This document shows positions 9,057 through 16,634 of a stretch of 64,000 nucleotides of DNA, piece by piece; within the stretch, counting starts at the first letter, position 1; each line of letters starts with the position of its first letter. A model generated the notes under the pieces. That model worked only from the letters and a program-made list of their open reading frames with translations. It had not been told where the DNA came from and did no database searches. This stretch comes from Janthinobacterium psychrotolerans (GTDB lineage Bacteria; Pseudomonadota; Gammaproteobacteria; Burkholderiales; Burkholderiaceae_D): positions 372,001 through 436,000 of the forward strand of contig NZ_LOCQ01000061.1 in the NCBI RefSeq assembly GCF_001677885.1. The letters are read 5' to 3'. Both the position numbers and the translations under genes were made by a program.

Positions 9057-9126
9057 CCACTCCCTGCAAAAGTATATAAATTATGGTACAAGCAACGTTT
9101 TGGTTTTATTCGTTGTTTGCTTCACT

Positions 9127-9132
9127 TATAAT
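9127..9132 (+). promoter_or_regulatory. Putative -10 hexamer for the petABC operon
   Basis: A perfect TATAAT with a weak TTTTAT-like -35 seventeen nt upstream lies about 235 nt before petA. If used, the leader would contain the hairpin at 9138-9174 and the tandem repeats at 9237-9269. Confidence 0.4.
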
Positions 9133-9137
9133 TTGCG

Positions 9138-9174
9138 GTTGCCAATGCGGGCTTTTTCTCCCGTTGGCAATTAA
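9138..9174 (+). promoter_or_regulatory. Hairpin in the long petA leader
   Basis: TTGCCAA...TTGGCAA arms, extended inward by CGGG/CCCG with a small bulge, enclose a CTTTTTCT loop just after the TATAAT. It may be a leader structure or an attenuator of the pet operon. The lack of a following T-tract argues against a standard terminator. Confidence 0.4.
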
Positions 9175-9236
9175 CAAGAAAATGGCTCGGGCTGCGCCAT
9201 TTGACCGGAGTTCCGCAGGGATATTGCCACGTTATC

Positions 9237-9269
9237 GTACAAAGCGCGTACAAAGCGCATACAAAGAGA
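9237..9269 (+). repeat. Three tandem 11-nt repeats upstream of petA
   Basis: GTACAAAGCGC occurs twice head to tail, followed by a degenerate third copy ATACAAAGAGA. The 11-nt spacing is one helical turn. The block ends about 96 nt before the petA start. Confidence 0.75.
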
Positions 9270-9365
9270 CGGAGCCTGGCAAACAGTGGGAAAGCGCTTC
9301 GGCGACGGATGTTTCGCGGCTGCCATTCATAATAAAGATTCGCATTTTGACTGATTGGGGTTTGC

Positions 9366-9974
9366 ATGAGTAACGAAAAGCAGGTCGATTCAGGCCGCCG
9401 CGGCTTGCTCGTCGCCACGTGCGCGGCGGGCAGTGTAGTCGGGTTGGCAACCGCGGGAGCCTTGGTAAGCACCTTCCAGCCGTCCGAGCGCGCGAAAGCG
9501 GCCGGTGCGCCGGTCGAAGTAGACATCAGTACCTTGCAGCCCGGCGAAATGCGCACCGTCGAATGGCGCGGCAAACCGGTCTGGATCCTCAAGCGCACCC
9601 CTGAAATGGTGGCGTCGCTGAAAAAAACCGACGGCAAGGTCGCCGACGCCAACTCGGAACGCAACCCCGCCGAATTCACGCCGCAATACTGCATGAACGA
9701 ATGGCGCTCGATCAAGCCTGAAATCCTCGTTGCGGTCGGCATCTGCACCCACCTCGGCTGCTCGCCCTCCTCCAAATTTACCCCCGGTCCACAACCGTCC
9801 CTGCCCGATGACTGGGAAGGCGGCTTTTTGTGTCCTTGCCACGGCTCGACCTTCGACATGGCCGGCCGCGTCTACAAGAACAAGCCGGCGCCGGACAATC
9901 TGCAAGTGCCGCGTCATATGTACTTGAGCGACACCACCCTGGTAATTGGTAAAGACGAAAAAGGCGAGGCTTGA
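9366..9974 (+). CDS. petA: Ubiquinol-cytochrome c reductase, Rieske iron-sulfur subunit
   Basis: This is the Rieske subunit of the cytochrome bc1 complex; it passes electrons from ubiquinol to cytochrome c1. Of 202 residues, the N-terminus has a twin-arginine motif (SGRRGLL) followed by a hydrophobic anchor, consistent with Tat export. The 2Fe-2S ligands are in CTHLGC and CPCHGS, in the usual order and spacing. The start is ATG at 9366 with GGGG upstream. It is the first gene of petABC, and its stop abuts the petB start region. Its long 5' region with a hairpin and tandem repeats suggests regulated expression. Confidence 0.97.
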   Translation: MSNEKQVDSGRRGLLVATCAAGSVVGLATAGALVSTFQPSERAKAAGAPVEVDISTLQPGEMRTVEWRGKPVWILKRTPEMVASLKKTDGKVADANSERNPAEFTPQYCMNEWRSIKPEILVAVGICTHLGCSPSSKFTPGPQPSLPDDWEGGFLCPCHGSTFDMAGRVYKNKPAPDNLQVPRHMYLSDTTLVIGKDEKGEA

Positions 9975-9976
9975 TC

Positions 9977-11389
9977 ATGGCTGCTTTCAAAGAAACCAAA
10001 TTTCCGGCCGACGCGCCCGCCGCCGAAAAAGCGCTGGGCTGGGTCGACGACCGCTTTCCCCTGACCAAGCTGTGGAATGACCAGTGGGGCAAGTACTATG
10101 CCCCGAAAAACTTCAATTTCTGGTACATCTTCGGTTCCCTGGCCATGCTGGTGCTGGTGCTGCAGATCGTCACCGGCATCTTTCTGACGATGCACTACAA
10201 GCCCGATGCGGCGCTGGCCTTCAATTCGGTCGAGTACATCATGCGCGAAGTGCCGTGGGGCTGGCTGGTGCGCTACATGCACTCGACGGGCGCCTCGGCC
10301 TTCTTCATCATCGTCTACCTGCACATGACGCGCGCACTGCTGTACGGTTCCTACCGCAAGCCGCGCGAACTGATCTGGCTGTTCGGTTTCGCCATCTTCC
10401 TGTGCCTGATGGCCGAAGCGTTCTTCGGCTACCTGCTGCCATGGGGTCAGATGTCGTACTGGGGCGCCCAGGTGATCGTCAATCTGTTCGGTGCGATTCC
10501 GGTCATCGGCCCTGATCTGTCGCTGTGGATCCGTGGCGACTACGTGGTGTCGGACGCCACGCTGAACCGTTTCTTCGCCTTCCACGTGATCGCCATTCCG
10601 CTGGTCCTGCTGGGCCTGGTGGCAGCGCATTTGATCGCGCTGCACGAAGTCGGTTCGAGCAATCCGGACGGCATCGAGGTAAAAGAAACCCTGGGCGCCG
10701 ACGGCCATCCGCTCGACTCGATTCCGTCGCACCCCTACTACACCGTGCACGATCTGTTCGGCGTGTCGATCTTCCTGGTGATTTTCAGCGCGGTGGTGTT
10801 CTTTGCGCCGGAAATGGGCGGCTACTTCCTGGAATACAACAACTTCCTGCCGGGCGACTCGCTGAAAACCCCGCTGCACATCGCGCCGACCTGGTACTTC
10901 ACGCCGTTCTACTCGGTGCTGCGCGCCACCACGGCCGACTTCATGTACGTGCTGATGGGCGCCGTAGCCGCTTACGTGGTGTTTATCTGGCTCAAGTCGC
11001 GCCTGTCGATCAAGGTCAAGACGGCCATCGCCGTGATTGCCCTGCTGGCCATCGTCGGCATGCTGCCACAGGTGCTGGACGCGAAATTCTGGGGCGTGGT
11101 GTTCTTCGGCGGCTCGGTGGTGATCCTGGCCTTCCTGCCATGGCTCGATCATTCGCCGGTGAAATCGATCCGCTACCGTCCGACCTGGCACAAATACCTG
11201 TATGCCATCTTCGGCCTGTCGTTCCTGGTGCTGGGCTACCTCGGCACGCAAGCGCCGACCGACGCCAAGACCATCGTGTCGCAAGTGTGCACCCTGATTT
11301 ACTTCAGCTTTTTCCTGCTGATGCCATGGTGGAGTGCAATGGGCAAGTTCAAGACCGTGCCGTCGCGTGTGACGTTTCACCCGCACTAA
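9977..11389 (+). CDS. petB: Cytochrome b of the bc1 complex
   Basis: This integral inner-membrane subunit carries haems bL and bH and the quinol-oxidising and quinone-reducing sites. Of 470 residues, about eight membrane helices are visible. The conserved parts include GWLVRYMHSTGASAFFIIVYLHMTRALLYGSY, GYLLPWGQMSYWGAQVI, FFAFHVIAIP and HIAPTWYFTPFYSVLR. The haem-ligand histidines lie in the second and fourth helices. ATG at 9977 is used; a TTG two codons earlier overlaps the petA stop. The two genes are essentially contiguous. The protein is the long fused bc1 form, not the split b6/IV form. Confidence 0.97.
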   Translation: MAAFKETKFPADAPAAEKALGWVDDRFPLTKLWNDQWGKYYAPKNFNFWYIFGSLAMLVLVLQIVTGIFLTMHYKPDAALAFNSVEYIMREVPWGWLVRYMHSTGASAFFIIVYLHMTRALLYGSYRKPRELIWLFGFAIFLCLMAEAFFGYLLPWGQMSYWGAQVIVNLFGAIPVIGPDLSLWIRGDYVVSDATLNRFFAFHVIAIPLVLLGLVAAHLIALHEVGSSNPDGIEVKETLGADGHPLDSIPSHPYYTVHDLFGVSIFLVIFSAVVFFAPEMGGYFLEYNNFLPGDSLKTPLHIAPTWYFTPFYSVLRATTADFMYVLMGAVAAYVVFIWLKSRLSIKVKTAIAVIALLAIVGMLPQVLDAKFWGVVFFGGSVVILAFLPWLDHSPVKSIRYRPTWHKYLYAIFGLSFLVLGYLGTQAPTDAKTIVSQVCTLIYFSFFLLMPWWSAMGKFKTVPSRVTFHPH

Positions 11390-11425
11390 GCCGATCCCAC
11401 GCCACGCTCAAAGGACATACATCAA

Positions 11426-12190
11426 ATGAAGATTGCAAAAAAACTGCTCGCCATCCTGGCGTTCGTGCCCGCCCTGGCCCTGGCCAGCGAAGGTGGATTT
11501 CCGCTGGACAAGGCGCCTGACCGCCAGACCAACATGGCGGCGCTGCAACATGGCGCCAAACTGTTCGTCAATTATTGCCTCAATTGCCACGCCGCCGTAT
11601 CGATGCGCTACAACCGCCTGAAAGACCTGGGCCTGACGGAAGAGCAGATCAAGCAGAATCTGTTGTTCTCCGGTGATAAAGTGGGCGACCTGATGACCAC
11701 GGCGCTGGCGCCGAAGGACGCCAAGGCGTTTTTTGGCGTGGTGCCGCCCGATTTGTCGGTAATTTCGCGTGCGAAATCATCTTCCGCTGGCACAGGCGGC
11801 GACTACCTGTATACTTACCTGCGTACGTTCTATAAAGACGACACGCGGCCGACCGGCTGGAACAATATGGTCGTGCCAAATGTTGCCATGCCGCATGTGT
11901 TATGGGAGTTGCAAGGTATCCAGACTGCCAAGTTCGTGGAAGAGACTGATCCGCATGATGCGGCCAAGAAAGTCCACAAATTTGTCGGCTTCGAACAAGT
12001 CAAGCCAGGCACGTTGAACAAAATCGAGTATGACACTGCGGTGGCCGACCTGGTCGGCTACATGGAGTGGATGGCCGAACCGGCACAACAGACACGCAAG
12101 CGCCTGGGCGTTTGGGTACTGCTGTTCCTGTCGGCTTTTGCTCTGCTGGCATGGCGCCTGAATGCGTCGTTCTGGAAGGAAGTCAAATAA
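11426..12190 (+). CDS. petC: Cytochrome c1 of the bc1 complex
   Basis: This 254-residue protein has a signal peptide (residues 1-21, ending ALA), one haem c site CLNCH near residues 51-55, a long periplasmic domain and a C-terminal membrane anchor (VWVLLFLSAFALLAWRL). It receives electrons from the Rieske centre and passes them to soluble cytochrome c or an oxidase. AAAGGA lies upstream of the ATG at 11426. It is the last gene of petABC and is followed by a hairpin at 12259-12285 before sspA, an arrangement conserved in betaproteobacteria. Confidence 0.96.
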   Translation: MKIAKKLLAILAFVPALALASEGGFPLDKAPDRQTNMAALQHGAKLFVNYCLNCHAAVSMRYNRLKDLGLTEEQIKQNLLFSGDKVGDLMTTALAPKDAKAFFGVVPPDLSVISRAKSSSAGTGGDYLYTYLRTFYKDDTRPTGWNNMVVPNVAMPHVLWELQGIQTAKFVEETDPHDAAKKVHKFVGFEQVKPGTLNKIEYDTAVADLVGYMEWMAEPAQQTRKRLGVWVLLFLSAFALLAWRLNASFWKEVK

Positions 12191-12258
12191 GTGAGGCACC
12201 GGCTGACAGCCGGTTAATGCCTGTTTCTGCGTTGTCCGCATGAGTGGACAAGCGACCT

Positions 12259-12295
12259 GGGGTGAGCCGTTCGCGGCTTCACCCCCTTTGTTTCT
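12259..12295 (+). terminator. Terminator-like hairpin after petC
   Basis: GGGGTGAGCCG-TTCG-CGGCTTCACCCC forms a stem with a one-nt bulge and a UUCG loop. CTTTGTTTCT follows. It would end or weaken the pet transcript just ahead of sspA. Confidence 0.7.
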
Positions 12296-12310
12296 AAGGA
12301 ACTATAAAAA

Positions 12311-12922
12311 ATGATGGTTCTCTATTCGGGTACAACCTGCCCATTTTCGCAACGCTGCCGTCTGGTTCTGTTTGAAAAAGGCATGGACTTCGAAGTGCGC
12401 GACGTCGACCTGTTCAACAAGCCGGAAGACATTTCGACCATGAACCCGTACGGCCAGGTGCCGATCCTGGTCGAGCGCGAACTGATCCTGTATGAATCGA
12501 ACATCATCAACGAGTACATCGATGAGCGCTTCCCGCATCCGCAACTGATGCCGGCCGACCCGCTGATGCGCGCCCGTGCGCGCCTGATGCTGTTCAACTT
12601 TGAAAAAGAACTGTTCGTCCACGTGCACGTACTGGAAAGCGAACGCGCCAAGAGCAACGACAAGGCCCACGACAAGGCGCGCGCGGAAATCCGCGACCGC
12701 CTGACGACCCTGGCGCCACTGTTCCTGAAAAACAAGTACATGCTGGGCGACGAATTCTCGATGCTCGACGTGGCTGTCGCGCCGCTGCTGTGGCGCCTGG
12801 ACCACTACGGCATCGAACTGTCGAAAACGGCCGCGCCGCTGATGAAATACGCCGAACGCATCTTCTCGCGTCCGGCCTATATCGAAGCGCTGACGCCGTC
12901 CGAGAAAGTCATGCGCCGTTAA
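12311..12922 (+). CDS. sspA: Stringent starvation protein A (GST-fold)
   Basis: This 203-residue RNA-polymerase-associated protein has a glutathione-transferase fold. The thioredoxin-like N-domain covers about residues 1-80 (MVLYSGTTCPFSQRCRLVLFEKGMDFEVRDVDL...NPYGQVPILVERELILYESNIINEYIDERFPHP). The all-helical C-domain follows. In E. coli SspA lacks GST activity and modulates sigma-70 transcription under starvation. The start is ATG at 12311 (a second ATG follows directly) with AAGGA upstream. The petABC-sspA-sspB order supports the assignment over a generic glutathione transferase. Confidence 0.9.
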   Translation: MMVLYSGTTCPFSQRCRLVLFEKGMDFEVRDVDLFNKPEDISTMNPYGQVPILVERELILYESNIINEYIDERFPHPQLMPADPLMRARARLMLFNFEKELFVHVHVLESERAKSNDKAHDKARAEIRDRLTTLAPLFLKNKYMLGDEFSMLDVAVAPLLWRLDHYGIELSKTAAPLMKYAERIFSRPAYIEALTPSEKVMRR

Positions 12923-13046
12923 GATATCCCCATAAAGCTACTGCGCAGCCCGCTCTCGACTTGGCGCTACTCGCCGTACTAAAGTACGGCTGCGTTACTC
13001 AAGCCGATATCGGGCTTGCTCGCTACGCTTTCTGGGGCATCTTGAG
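12921..13046. repeat. Palindromic intergenic element between sspA and sspB
   Basis: The outer arms AAGATATCCCCATAAAGC and GCTTTCTGGGGCATCTT are imperfect inverted repeats. The centre CCGTACT-AA-AGTACGG at 12974-12989 is a perfect palindrome, with a second near-palindrome around GATATC at 13006-13011. It is non-coding and resembles the elements at 13751-13868 and 39417-39467. Confidence 0.65.
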
Positions 13047-13130
13047 ATTTATCTCATTGCTCTGTTTCATTGAATCACCGGTGCGCGCGCCTTGCAGCAA
13101 TGGCGGCGCTCCCGTCTCACAGTGCCTATC

Positions 13131-13640
13131 ATGTCTGAAATCTCAACCAAACCTTATATGCTGCGCGCCATCTACGAGTGGTGCACCGACAGCGGCTACA
13201 CGCCCTATCTCGCGGTCAAAGTCGATTCGCGCACGACGGTGCCGATGGAATACGTGAAAAAAGGCGAAATCGTCCTGAACATCAGCTTCGGCGCCACCAG
13301 CGGCCTGAAGATGGACAATGACGCCGTACGCTTCCACGCCCGCTTCGGCGGCATCTCGCGTGAAATCTACGTTCCGGTCGACAACGTGATGGCCATCTAC
13401 GCCAACGAAAATGGCCAGGGCATGGCCTTCGAACCTGTCCTCGGCAACGACGACCCGCACGGCCAGCCCACCGACAGCCCGGCGTCAGCCGACGCACCAC
13501 CACCACCGGCCCCGGCAGCAACCGGCCCGACCCTGTCATCGGTCCCCACCGGCACCACCGAACAACGCGAAAGCCCCCCGTCCGGCGACGACGAGCCGCC
13601 AAAAAAAGGCGGCCGCCCGACCCTGACCCGCATTAAATAG
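13131..13640 (+). CDS. sspB: ClpXP protease specificity-enhancing factor SspB
   Basis: This 169-residue adaptor delivers ssrA-tagged and other substrates to ClpXP. The folded domain covers residues 1-115 (KPYMLRAIYEWCTDSGYTPYLAVKVDS, NISFGATSGLKMDNDAVRFHARFGG, VPVDNVMAIYANENGQGMAF). It is followed by a Pro/Ala-rich flexible tail and a basic C-terminal peptide GGRPTLTRIK. That peptide matches the ClpX-binding XB module seen at the end of SspB proteins. The start is at MSEISTKPYM, ATG 13131. The gene is separated from sspA by the palindromic element and is followed at once by tRNA-Thr. Confidence 0.95.
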   Translation: MSEISTKPYMLRAIYEWCTDSGYTPYLAVKVDSRTTVPMEYVKKGEIVLNISFGATSGLKMDNDAVRFHARFGGISREIYVPVDNVMAIYANENGQGMAFEPVLGNDDPHGQPTDSPASADAPPPPAPAATGPTLSSVPTGTTEQRESPPSGDDEPPKKGGRPTLTRIK

Positions 13641-13666
13641 CGTATAATTCGCAACGCGCAGTTTTT

Positions 13667-13742
<76 letters not shown>

Positions 13743-13750
13743 GTCTTACT

Positions 13751-13868
13751 ACGCCTAACAAAACCTTAGCGAGCGGAAGGTAGTTGTGGTTGAGAAGCGC
13801 AACTGTACGGAGGTACAGTGAGCATCGCAGACCGCAAATGCCGACGCGCAGTAGGTTTTGATAGGCGC
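13751..13868. repeat. Palindromic intergenic element downstream of tRNA-Thr
   Basis: The outer arms ACGCCTAACAAAACCT and AGGTTTTGATAGGCGC are imperfect inverted repeats. The centre CTGTAC-GGAG-GTACAG at 13803-13818 is perfect. It is non-coding and has the same plan as the element between sspA and sspB. Confidence 0.65.
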
Positions 13869-13890
13869 TCTTAGTAACAGAGAATCACGG

Positions 13891-13938
13891 AAAAACCCAG
13901 GAATGACCCTTCTCATAGGGGAGTACTGGGTTTTTTTT
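13891..13938 (+). terminator. Rho-independent terminator after sspB/tRNA-Thr
   Basis: AAAAACCCAG pairs with CTGGGTTTTT and ends in a run of eight T. The A-run at the 5' side makes it bidirectional in principle. Confidence 0.85.
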
Positions 13939-13989
13939 CGTCTGTGCTTGCGGTAGAGCCCGGTATAAGACCTACTTTTGGCCTATGAT

Positions 13990-14003
13990 TTGGCAAAAAT
14001 TTG
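13990..14003 (+). repeat. 14-bp direct repeat, left copy, flanking the fic gene
   Basis: TTGGCAAAAATTTG is identical to 15755-15768. Further TTGGCAAA-like and TTGTCAAA-like units follow to about 14032. It may mark an island boundary or recombination site. Confidence 0.5.
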
Positions 14004-14497
14004 GCAAACCGATTTGTCAAATGGTTTTGGCCAAAGGAGTTGCCATGACCACGCCCATCAAGGAAGAAACACGCTGGCGCCATCGGTGTGCGGTGCTAGA
14101 CAAGCATCGTGGCGGTGTTATATGGCACCGTTAGTCGTTGCGGTGACTATCGGCGCGCGCCAGGCTGGCCGCAGCGTTTGACGCCAGGAACCCTGGCCGC
14201 GAGCGCAGCTAGTGGTAGCGGTGCGTAAATAGCCGGTTAGGAGCAAATCATGTTTTCCCTGCGGGGCCGCTCGCGCGCTGCACTTGCTCGCTGGAGCTCG
14301 CTTCGCTCGCAAACAACAGTTGGCGCAGCCACATTCTCCTCCGAGCGATTGCTTCGACACCGGCTCTAACGCGCTGTAGACTGTCCAGCAGATGACGTAT
14401 CCCGTATTATCGACCGCCGTTGCGAAGGACCCAGCGCAAGCGATTGCAGGGTCGTTCTGGCGGAACACCTCCGAATTCACTGAAAACGAGCAAGCTG
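14004..14497. other. Stretch without a convincing gene between tRNA-Thr terminator and fic
   Basis: I see no coding region with family features here on either strand. A short frame at 14045 (MTTPIKEETRW, 29 codons to the TAG at 14132-14134) follows GGAGTTGCC and could be a leftover gene start. The rest contains small palindromes such as GCGAGCGAAGCGAGC. It looks like decayed mobile-element DNA, but no integrase fragment could be recognised. Confidence 0.4.
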
Positions 14498-15577
14498 ATG
14501 GCCTTCGACCGCAATGCACCTTACAACGAGCTGCCTCTACTGCCTCCTGGCATAGATCTGGAATCCAAGGCTGTTCTGAAGCAGACGATTGCCGCGCGCG
14601 CGGCATTGGCAGATCTGAAAGGAGCCGCCAGACAGTTGCCTAATCAGGGGGTTCTCATCCAAGCGCTTGGCTTGCAAGAGGCAAAGCTATCCAGCGAGAT
14701 CGAAAATATCGTCACCACCAATGACGCACTTTTTCAAGGATTCGCAAACGATGGTGAAGGTTCGGACCACCAAACTAAGGAAGTCTTGCATTACAAGGAC
14801 GCGCTTTGGCAAGGCTTTCAATGGGTAAAAAGTGACATGCCGTTGACCACGCGTCTTTTCGAAGAAATGTATCGCGTGATCAAACAGGCTGAAGATGGCG
14901 TCCGTCGGCTTCCCGGTACTCGGCTGTCCAATCCAATGGGCGAAACAATATACACCCCGCCGGAGGGTGAGGCGACCATACGAGATAAGCTCGCCAATCT
15001 AGAAATTTTTATCAATGAGCCGTCTGAGTTGGACCCCTTGGTGCGCCTGGCAGTAATGCACTACCAGTTCGAAGCGATACACCCTTTCCCGGATGGGAAC
15101 GGCCGCGTTGGGCGAATTTTGAATATTCTGCTGTTGCTATCTGAAGGCCTGCTTGACGTCCCGATTGTCTACCTGTCGCGCTACATCATGGACAACAAGG
15201 GAGATTACTATCGAGGACTAGCTGGGGTAACGGAACGCAACGAGTGGGAGTCGTGGATCTTGTTCATGCTGCGAGCGGTTGAAAGTACCTCAAGGCTGAC
15301 TTGCGAGCGAATTATCGCCATTGAGAAACTTATGCAAGAAGCCGCAGATAAGGCTGAAAAATTTCTTCCAAAGGTACAAGTCGCTGGAATTCTTGAGGTA
15401 GTGTTTCGTCATCCTTATTGTAAAGTAAAGTTTCTTGAAGAGGCAGGACTGGGCTCAAGACCGACTTGCACGAAATATCTGCGTGCCCTCGTTGAGGCAG
15501 GATTGTTACGCGAGCAAGCAGTTTGGAGAGAAAATTACTTCATTAATGATGCTTTTTTCAATATTCTGACACGTTAA
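14498..15577 (+). CDS. Fic family protein (AMPylator type, N-terminal self-inhibition motif)
   Basis: This 359-residue protein has an N-terminal Fic_N-like region (LPPGIDLESKAVLKQTIAARAAL). A motif SSEIEN lies at about residues 67-72, matching the (S/T)xxxE(G/N) inhibitory helix. The catalytic Fic motif HPFPDGNGRVGRI is at about residues 196-208, and a C-terminal winged-helix-like domain is suggested by FLEEAGLGSRPTCTKYLRALVEAGLL. Family members usually transfer AMP to a protein hydroxyl, and the motif placed N-terminally makes this a class II, self-inhibited enzyme. The target is unknown. ATG at 14498 has only a weak ribosome site. The gene is visibly AT-richer than its neighbours, stands alone after a tRNA, and is probably horizontally acquired. 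Confidence 0.93.
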   Translation: MAFDRNAPYNELPLLPPGIDLESKAVLKQTIAARAALADLKGAARQLPNQGVLIQALGLQEAKLSSEIENIVTTNDALFQGFANDGEGSDHQTKEVLHYKDALWQGFQWVKSDMPLTTRLFEEMYRVIKQAEDGVRRLPGTRLSNPMGETIYTPPEGEATIRDKLANLEIFINEPSELDPLVRLAVMHYQFEAIHPFPDGNGRVGRILNILLLLSEGLLDVPIVYLSRYIMDNKGDYYRGLAGVTERNEWESWILFMLRAVESTSRLTCERIIAIEKLMQEAADKAEKFLPKVQVAGILEVVFRHPYCKVKFLEEAGLGSRPTCTKYLRALVEAGLLREQAVWRENYFINDAFFNILTR

Positions 15578-15594
15578 GCATCAACCTCAGTTTG

Positions 15595-15675
15595 TTTACA
15601 TGAGGAAGATATCATGTAAAAAAAGGCGCACTTTCTTTACATGATCCGCTTCTCAAGCAAAGTTTGTTCGCATGA
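15595..15675. repeat. TTTACATGA site cluster downstream of fic
   Basis: TTTACATGA (15595-15603) and TCATGTAAA (15612-15620) form a perfect 9-bp inverted repeat around GGAAGATA. A third copy is at 15636-15644 and a degenerate one, TTCGCATGA, at 15667-15675. The first and last copies each follow AGTTTG. It may be a hairpin ending fic or a multi-site operator. Confidence 0.55.
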
Positions 15676-15754
15676 GACTACCAGCCAAGCCGAGCATTGA
15701 GCAAAATGACAAGCGAGGAAAAATGCCCTCAAGAGGCTGGTAAAGCAAGAACGA

Positions 15755-15771
15755 TTGGCAAAAATTTGCCA
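15755..15771 (+). repeat. 14-bp direct repeat, right copy, within a perfect palindrome
   Basis: TTGGCAAAAATTTG (15755-15768) matches 13990-14003. Here it is part of the perfect palindrome TGGCAAA-AA-TTTGCCA (15756-15771). Confidence 0.5.
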
Positions 15772-15821
15772 GTCAGAGTTCTAAGCCCTTGAACTCATTA
15801 CAGATGGGCTTCCGTCAGCCG

Positions 15822-15855
15822 GGCAAAAAGCCCAGCCTTCAGGTTGGGCCTTTTG
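15822..15855. terminator. Bidirectional terminator hairpin
   Basis: AAAAAGCCCAGCC-TTCA-GGTTGGGCCTTTT forms a GC stem flanked by A and T runs. It separates the fic stretch from the XRE gene. Confidence 0.8.
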
Positions 15856-15901
15856 CTTTCTGAGTCCTGGGCAAGCGCTGTGTCACCCATCTTGATCAAC
15901 C

Positions 15902-15984
15902 AGCTATCTGTAATATATCCGTCATTCAGTTACCCTGAGTTTATCTGCCTTTCAGATAATATTGATATATCTGAATAACGGATA
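15902..15984. promoter_or_regulatory. Operator array upstream of the XRE regulator
   Basis: The array has three nested inverted repeats. TATCCGTCATTCAG (15918-15931) pairs with CTGAATAACGGATA (15971-15984) with one mismatch. TTATCTG-CCTTT-CAGATAA (15942-15960) is perfect. TTCAGATA and TATCTGAA (15953-15977) also pair. An extra TATCTG half-site is at 15905. The TATCC/GGATA ends resemble the HipB operator consensus TATCC-N8-GGATA, though here the outer pair is far apart. Autoregulation by the downstream XRE protein is likely. Confidence 0.6.
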
Positions 15985-15990
15985 CCACAT

Positions 15991-16254
15991 ATGTCTTTCT
16001 CGCCCACCACCCAACGTCTCCTCACCGCGTCGCAGCTCGGCCAATTACTCGTATCGACCCGCAAACGGCACAAAATGACTCAGGCGGCTGTGGGTATTCG
16101 CGTCGGCCTGAGCCAGAACCGCATCTCGCACCTGGAGCGCCATCCCGACGAAATCAGCGTCAGGCAGTTACTCAGCTGGTGCTCCGCACTTGAGCTGGAG
16201 TTGCAACTGGGCGAGCGCGATACATCCGCCGCAAGCAATGCGGCCGAGTGGTAG
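15991..16254 (+). CDS. HipB-like XRE-family regulator, no HipA partner
   Basis: This 87-residue helix-turn-helix protein reads LTASQLGQLLVSTRKRHKMTQAAVGIRVGLSQNRISHLERHPDEISVRQLLSWCSALELELQLGER. The helix-turn-helix lies at about residues 30-50. The C-terminal ELELQLGER strand is typical of HipB antitoxins. HipB normally represses hipBA and neutralises the HipA kinase. Here the next gene is on the opposite strand and is not hipA, so this is an orphan. The ATG at 15991 has almost no ribosome site (GGATACCACAT). The dense palindromes just upstream suggest self-repression. Confidence 0.82.
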   Translation: MSFSPTTQRLLTASQLGQLLVSTRKRHKMTQAAVGIRVGLSQNRISHLERHPDEISVRQLLSWCSALELELQLGERDTSAASNAAEW

Positions 16255-16287
16255 TCGTGGCTCGCACCGCCTCCTGCCCGTCCTGCC

Positions 16288-16620
16288 TCAATACCGCATC
16301 GCCGGCATGCCGCTGGCGGCGATCAGCGCCAGCGTGATCGGGCCGGCCATGCCCAGCACGGTGCCGCAGACGATGCCGGCGCTCCACCACCAGGTTTTCC
16401 AGCGCGCCAGCAGCAGGGCCACCACGATCTGCGCCAGCATGACCAGGACATACAGTGGGAAGAGTTCGATCATCTGGTTCAGTTCCATCCAGAACGGCCC
16501 GCTGTAGTCGCGCAGGTTCCAGCAAATGGCGCTCCAGACCACCACGATCAGCAGCGCGAGCAGCATGCCGCGGCCAAAGCGGCGCCAGTGGCCATCAGGA
16601 TGCTGCGTGTTGTTTGCCAT
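16288..16620 (-). CDS. Small polytopic membrane protein, unknown function
   Basis: I do not recognise the family. The 110 residues comprise a polar N-terminus and three likely membrane helices: GMLLALLIVVVWSAICWNL (about 17-35), LYVLVMLAQIVVALLLA (about 53-70) and AGIVCGTVLGMAGPITLALIAA (about 79-100). ATG at 16620 is chosen because AGGGA precedes it; the longer frame upstream overlaps the porin gene. Only 14 nt separate it from the porin stop on the same strand, so it is probably co-transcribed with the porin. Confidence 0.7.
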   Translation of the reverse strand: MANNTQHPDGHWRRFGRGMLLALLIVVVWSAICWNLRDYSGPFWMELNQMIELFPLYVLVMLAQIVVALLLARWKTWWWSAGIVCGTVLGMAGPITLALIAASGMPAMRY

Positions 16621-16634
16621 GTTTTTTCCCTGGT

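Noticed and set aside
9122..9859. 245-codon minus-strand frame across the petA leader
   Set aside because: It overlaps a certain Rieske gene and the promoter region and has no family features.
14118..14606. Possible minus-strand gene (162 codons) between tRNA-Thr and fic
   Set aside because: It has no recognisable domain, odd cysteine/serine-rich composition and overlaps the fic start; it is probably chance.
13743..16254. CRISPR array or toxin-antitoxin pair
   Set aside because: No regularly spaced identical repeats were found, and the Fic and XRE genes are separated by more than 400 bp and a terminator, so they are not a coupled pair.
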